A program made the position numbers and the translations under genes. This document shows, one piece after another, positions 61,240 through 64,000 of a DNA stretch of 64,000 nt. The notes below the pieces were generated by a model, which made no database searches, was not told the origin of the DNA, and worked only from the letters and a program-made list of their open reading frames with translations. The DNA lies in NCBI GenBank assembly GCA_903825285.1, contig CAIJZY010000046.1:62001-126000 (forward strand). The letters run 5' to 3'. The stretch is from an uncultured Opitutia bacterium (GTDB lineage Bacteria > Verrucomicrobiota > Verrucomicrobiia > Opitutales > Opitutaceae). Each line of letters opens with the position of its first letter. The stretch's first letter is position 1.

Positions 61240-61602
61240 ATGAAGCCCAAGTTCAAGTCCTCACGGGAAGTGATCCTCCGGAGCCGCGCCTGGGCGAAGG
61301 CGGTCAAATTCTACGGGCAGGTCCTCGGGTTTCCCGTCTCGCACCGCAGCGCCGGCTTGGTCGGTTTCGAAACGGGGAACATCTGCCTGTACGTCGAGAA
61401 GGGCCGACCCCACGGCCCCGTGTTTGAATTCCTGGTGGCCGATGTGTCCGCGGCCAAGGCCACGCTCCTGGCCGCGGGCTGCACGCTGATCGAGGAGGAT
61501 CCCCGCGTGCCCCGCTGCTACCTCCTCGATCCCTTCGGCCTCACCTTTAATCTTGGACAGGCGCCCGCCCAGCGACGCCGGAAGCAGCAGATGAAACGTT
61601 AG
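61240..61602 (+). CDS. VOC-family (glyoxalase-like) protein
   Basis: 120 residues with two beta-alpha-beta-beta-beta units: SREVILRSRAWAKAVKFYGQ, then VFEFLVADVSAAKATLLAAG. PRCYLLDPFGLTFNL closes the second half. The metal ligands are not certain. ATG 61240. Confidence 0.7.
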   Translation: MKPKFKSSREVILRSRAWAKAVKFYGQVLGFPVSHRSAGLVGFETGNICLYVEKGRPHGPVFEFLVADVSAAKATLLAAGCTLIEEDPRVPRCYLLDPFGLTFNLGQAPAQRRRKQQMKR

Positions 61603-61659
61603 CCCCTCATCGCTGTTCGGCAGGGTTCATTTTCCAAGTTAAGTCAGAACCATAACCCC

Positions 61660-61926
61660 ATGATCATCCAGAACACGAAGGACACCATCCAGGCCACGCA
61701 TGCGAATCTGGCGCGGTCCGAATTCGACGACGTCAACCTGCAGGAAACGCGGTTCAACAATGTGAACCTTTCGAAGGCGACGTTCACCGACATCAATTTC
61801 AGCGGCGCGAAGTTCAGCAACCTCAACCTGACCAATGTCGAGATCGAGGCCTGCGAGACGACGGGAATGAAGTTCCGCGGGGTGCTGGTGGCGGACCTGT
61901 TCGAGGCTTACCGGAAGAGAACTTAG
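61660..61926 (+). CDS. Pentapeptide-repeat protein
   Basis: 88 residues. Central A(N/D)LxX units: ANLARSEFDDVNLQETRFNN, then VNLSKATFTDINFSGAKFSN, LNLTN. Such right-handed helices occur in gyrase-protecting and other proteins. With only about nine repeats it is short. ATG 61660. Confidence 0.72.
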   Translation: MIIQNTKDTIQATHANLARSEFDDVNLQETRFNNVNLSKATFTDINFSGAKFSNLNLTNVEIEACETTGMKFRGVLVADLFEAYRKRT

Positions 61927-61944
61927 GTCGCGCGTTGCGGTACG

Positions 61945-62060
61945 CAGACGAACGCCGAACATCGAACGCCCAACATCGAGGGATCGTCCCGCGGCTTTGC
62001 CGCGCACTAGAATTCACTTCGGCGTTCGACGTTGGGTGTTCGATGTTCGGCGTTCGTCCG
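61945..62060. repeat. Inverted repeat, GAACGCC family (7-bp units)
   Basis: Left arm 61945-61980 (CGAACGCCGAACATCGAACG...) pairs with right arm 62019-62060. It ends 8 bases from the GH51 stop. Confidence 0.75.
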
Positions 62061-62067
62061 TCCCTGT

Positions 62068-63582
62068 CTAAAGCGTCACCACCGCAAGGCTCGCCGGCGG
62101 CAGCGTGGCGGTCAGTCGCCCGCCCGCGAAACGAAACTCGGTCCACGCGCGGCTCGCGACCCGGTCCGGCGCATCGGGCGTATTGCAGTCGGTCAGGGCC
62201 GGCGCCGTGAGGATCCGCCCGCTGGGCCGCGCCGACGCGGCCAGGCCGGTGAACGCCAGCTCGACCTCGACCGGCTCGGTCGGGTCGGTGTGCGCGAGCG
62301 TGACCGTGACTTTCCCGTCGTCCGCAAGCGACGCCGAGGCCGACACGCGCGGGTAGGGCAGGCCGTCGTGCGTGAGCAGCGCGGCGTCCGTCGTGACCGG
62401 CAGCCGGCGGGCATCCTGGTGCGGGACGTAGAGGTGAAACGCGTGCCAGGTCGGCGTGCGGATGGTCTGCGCGCCGAACGTGAGCAGCACGGAATGGAGC
62501 ACGTTGGCGACCTGGGCGGCGTTGGCCATGTGGACGCGGTCGGCGTGGTGGATGAACGCGTCAAACGTGAGCGCGGAAAGCAGCGCGTCGCGGATGGTCT
62601 GCTGCTGGAACAGCGTGCTCGTCCGCGCGCCGGGCTCGGGCGCGTACCAGGAGCCCCATTCGTCCACCACCAGCTTCACGCGCTTGGCCGGGTCGTGGCG
62701 GTCCATGATCGCGGCGTGCCGCGCGATGAGGTCGTCGATGTACCAGCCATGGGCCATGACGGTCCGCCACTCGGCGGGCGTGAACGTCGTGGCGCGCAGG
62801 GCCTGCGGGACGCGCCCGGGCGGGACGCCGCCGTTCATGTAGTAGTGGAGCGAGAGCCCGTCCATGACGTTGGGGTTGAACCGCGGGGCGGAGCACTCGC
62901 GCATCAGCACCTCGGTCCAGTGGAAGTCGTCGAGCCCCGGCCCGGTGGCGATGCGGAAGAGCGCGGATTTCTCGTAGCTGCCGAGGTAGTTCGCGTAGCG
63001 TCGGAACTCGTCGGCGTAGTGCTCGGCGCGCATCAGCCCGCCGCAGCCCCAGCTCTCGTTGCCCACGCCCCAGTAGCGCACGCCGAACGGCGCCGGGTGG
63101 CCGTGCGCGGCGCGCTCGTCGGCCAGCCCCGTGCCGGTGGGGGCGTTGAGGTACTCGACCCAGTCGCGCATCTCCTGGACCGTGCCGGAGCCGAGATTCC
63201 CGCAGATGACGGGCTCGGTGCCGGCCTGCGCGCATAAGTCGAGGAACTCATGCGTGCCAAAGGCGTTGGTCTCGATCTGGCCCCACGTGTCGTTGCGCAT
63301 GCGCGGGCGCGCGGCCCGCGGGCCGATGCCGTTGCGCCAGTGGTACGCGTCCGCAAAGCAGCCGCCCGGCCAGCGGAGGTTCGGCATCCGGATCTCGCGC
63401 AGCGCCGCGATTGCGTCGCGTCGGACCCCGCGCACGTGCGGGATCGCCGAGTCCTCGCCGACCCAGAGGCCGTCGTAGATGCACGACCCGAGGTGCTCGG
63501 CGAACTGGCCGAAGAGGTGGCGGCTGATCTTCAGCCCGGGCTGGTCGGCGGCGACGGCCAGGGCGATGCGGGAGGCGTTCAT
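62068..63582 (-). CDS. Alpha-L-arabinofuranosidase, family GH51
   Basis: 504 residues. N-terminus of the family ISRHLFGQFAEHLGSCIYDG. Acid/base glutamate in YWGVGNESWGCGG and nucleophile glutamate in VVDEWGSWYA. C-terminal beta domain complete. No signal peptide, so intracellular action on imported arabino-oligosaccharides is likely; araBAD in this window would use the released arabinose. ATG 63582. Confidence 0.93.
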   Translation of the reverse strand: MNASRIALAVAADQPGLKISRHLFGQFAEHLGSCIYDGLWVGEDSAIPHVRGVRRDAIAALREIRMPNLRWPGGCFADAYHWRNGIGPRAARPRMRNDTWGQIETNAFGTHEFLDLCAQAGTEPVICGNLGSGTVQEMRDWVEYLNAPTGTGLADERAAHGHPAPFGVRYWGVGNESWGCGGLMRAEHYADEFRRYANYLGSYEKSALFRIATGPGLDDFHWTEVLMRECSAPRFNPNVMDGLSLHYYMNGGVPPGRVPQALRATTFTPAEWRTVMAHGWYIDDLIARHAAIMDRHDPAKRVKLVVDEWGSWYAPEPGARTSTLFQQQTIRDALLSALTFDAFIHHADRVHMANAAQVANVLHSVLLTFGAQTIRTPTWHAFHLYVPHQDARRLPVTTDAALLTHDGLPYPRVSASASLADDGKVTVTLAHTDPTEPVEVELAFTGLAASARPSGRILTAPALTDCNTPDAPDRVASRAWTEFRFAGGRLTATLPPASLAVVTL

Positions 63583-63662
63583 GCGCGGGGGAGGGCGAAA
63601 AACTAGCCTTGGCTCTTGCGCCGCGCCGCGCCAATTGTCCAGCCCGGCATGGTTTCCCCCGC

Positions 63663-64000
63663 ATGACCCCCGCGCCCCTCCACCTGCCACCTGCCCCGGG
63701 CAGCGACCTGCGTGGCATGCTGCGGCAGCGAATCGTGGCGACCGCGCTCGGGCAGCTTGCCACTGCCGCGCAGGCGCGGGACCGGCTCTCGTCCGCGGCG
63801 CAGTGGCGGATCCACGCCGCGGGTATTCGGCGGCGGTTCGCGGCGGCGGTGGACCATCCCGCCCTGCGCCGCGCGCCGACGTGGCGCGAGCGGCCGCGCG
63901 GCGCGCGCGACTGCGGCGAATTTTCCATCGAGAACCTCCTCGTCGAGTCGCTGCCCGGCTCGTGGATGAATGTCACGGTATGGAAGCCCGACCCGCGCCG
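63663..64000 (+). CDS. Probable alpha/beta-hydrolase (acetylxylan-esterase-like), N-terminal part
   Basis: The first 112 residues of a gene cut by the right edge, ATG 63663. It includes GEFSIENLLVESLPGSWMNV, which resembles the entrance strand of the acetylxylan-esterase family (FESRPGFYV-type). The frame is open to the end. Divergent from GH51, 80 bases between starts. Function provisional. Confidence 0.5.
   Translation, partial: MTPAPLHLPPAPGSDLRGMLRQRIVATALGQLATAAQARDRLSSAAQWRIHAAGIRRRFAAAVDHPALRRAPTWRERPRGARDCGEFSIENLLVESLPGSWMNVTVWKPDPR

Noticed and set aside
60755-61602. A resistance island (AAC(6')-like plus glyoxalase)
   Set aside because: No integrase, transposase or composition shift is visible and the families are common chromosomal ones.

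Overview
The window is high-GC bacterial chromosome and most probably comes from the Opitutaceae (Verrucomicrobiota). Grounds: a Gram-negative core (kdsA, secreted lipoproteins), an Ig-domain surface protein with an N-terminus I associate with Opitutaceae, a dense polysaccharide-degradation region, a GxxExxY gene, and intergenic spaces packed with short periodic inverted repeats. The assignment is inference from gene content; there is no rRNA gene here.

Layout. 1-4.9 kb: a minus-strand isoprenoid/envelope run uppS-cdsA-dxr-rseP-ispG (ispG cut by the left edge). 5-8.2 kb: a pterin dehydratase, then proA, a tiny lipoprotein and a membrane protein broken by an apparent one-base frameshift. 8.3-10.7 kb: a two-gene ABC exporter. 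10.9-16.8 kb: a PfkB kinase, a DUF6941-type protein, a 63-residue membrane protein, pyrG, kdsA, a lipoyl/E3-binding protein with no catalytic domain, and rsmE. 16.8-20.9 kb: a long non-coding stretch with a terminator, an NTF2-like lipoprotein, tRNA-Leu(CAA), an Ala-rich helical protein, a LuxR-type DNA-binding protein and a solitary N6-adenine DNA methyltransferase. 21-29.7 kb: a DUF3570/DUF4266 pair, an Ig-domain surface protein, two HDOD signalling proteins and a TPR-glycosyltransferase fusion.

29.8-64 kb is a carbohydrate region: a URO-D-like protein, an inositol-phosphatase-family protein, araB-araA-araD (arabinose to xylulose 5-phosphate), a ROK kinase, a Tat-exported heparinase-II/III-like lyase, a sodium:sugar symporter, an isochorismatase-fold protein, a fatty-acid desaturase, two paralogous 660-residue propeller-like proteins, two DegT aminotransferases, a sialidase-like protein, a phytanoyl-CoA-dioxygenase-like protein, a GH38 alpha-mannosidase, two amidohydrolases, an epimerase-like protein, a DHDPS-family aldolase, an M20 peptidase, and finally a GH51 arabinofuranosidase facing the start of a probable esterase. 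The GH51, symporter and araBAD together make a plausible arabinan/arabinoside uptake and catabolism route.

The most unusual signal is between genes. More than 20 intergenic spaces hold arms of about 25-40 nt built from degenerate 7-bp or 9-bp units, usually in inverted pairs and sometimes nested. The arms often touch stop or start codons exactly. One pair bounds a GxxExxY (PD-(D/E)XK-like) gene so tightly that the left arm ends at the base before its ATG and the right arm supplies its stop. A nested element of about 230-260 bp with a conserved core occurs twice, in opposite orientation, around the desaturase gene. I propose, as inference, a REPIN/RAYT-like relation between the GxxExxY nuclease family and these repeats.
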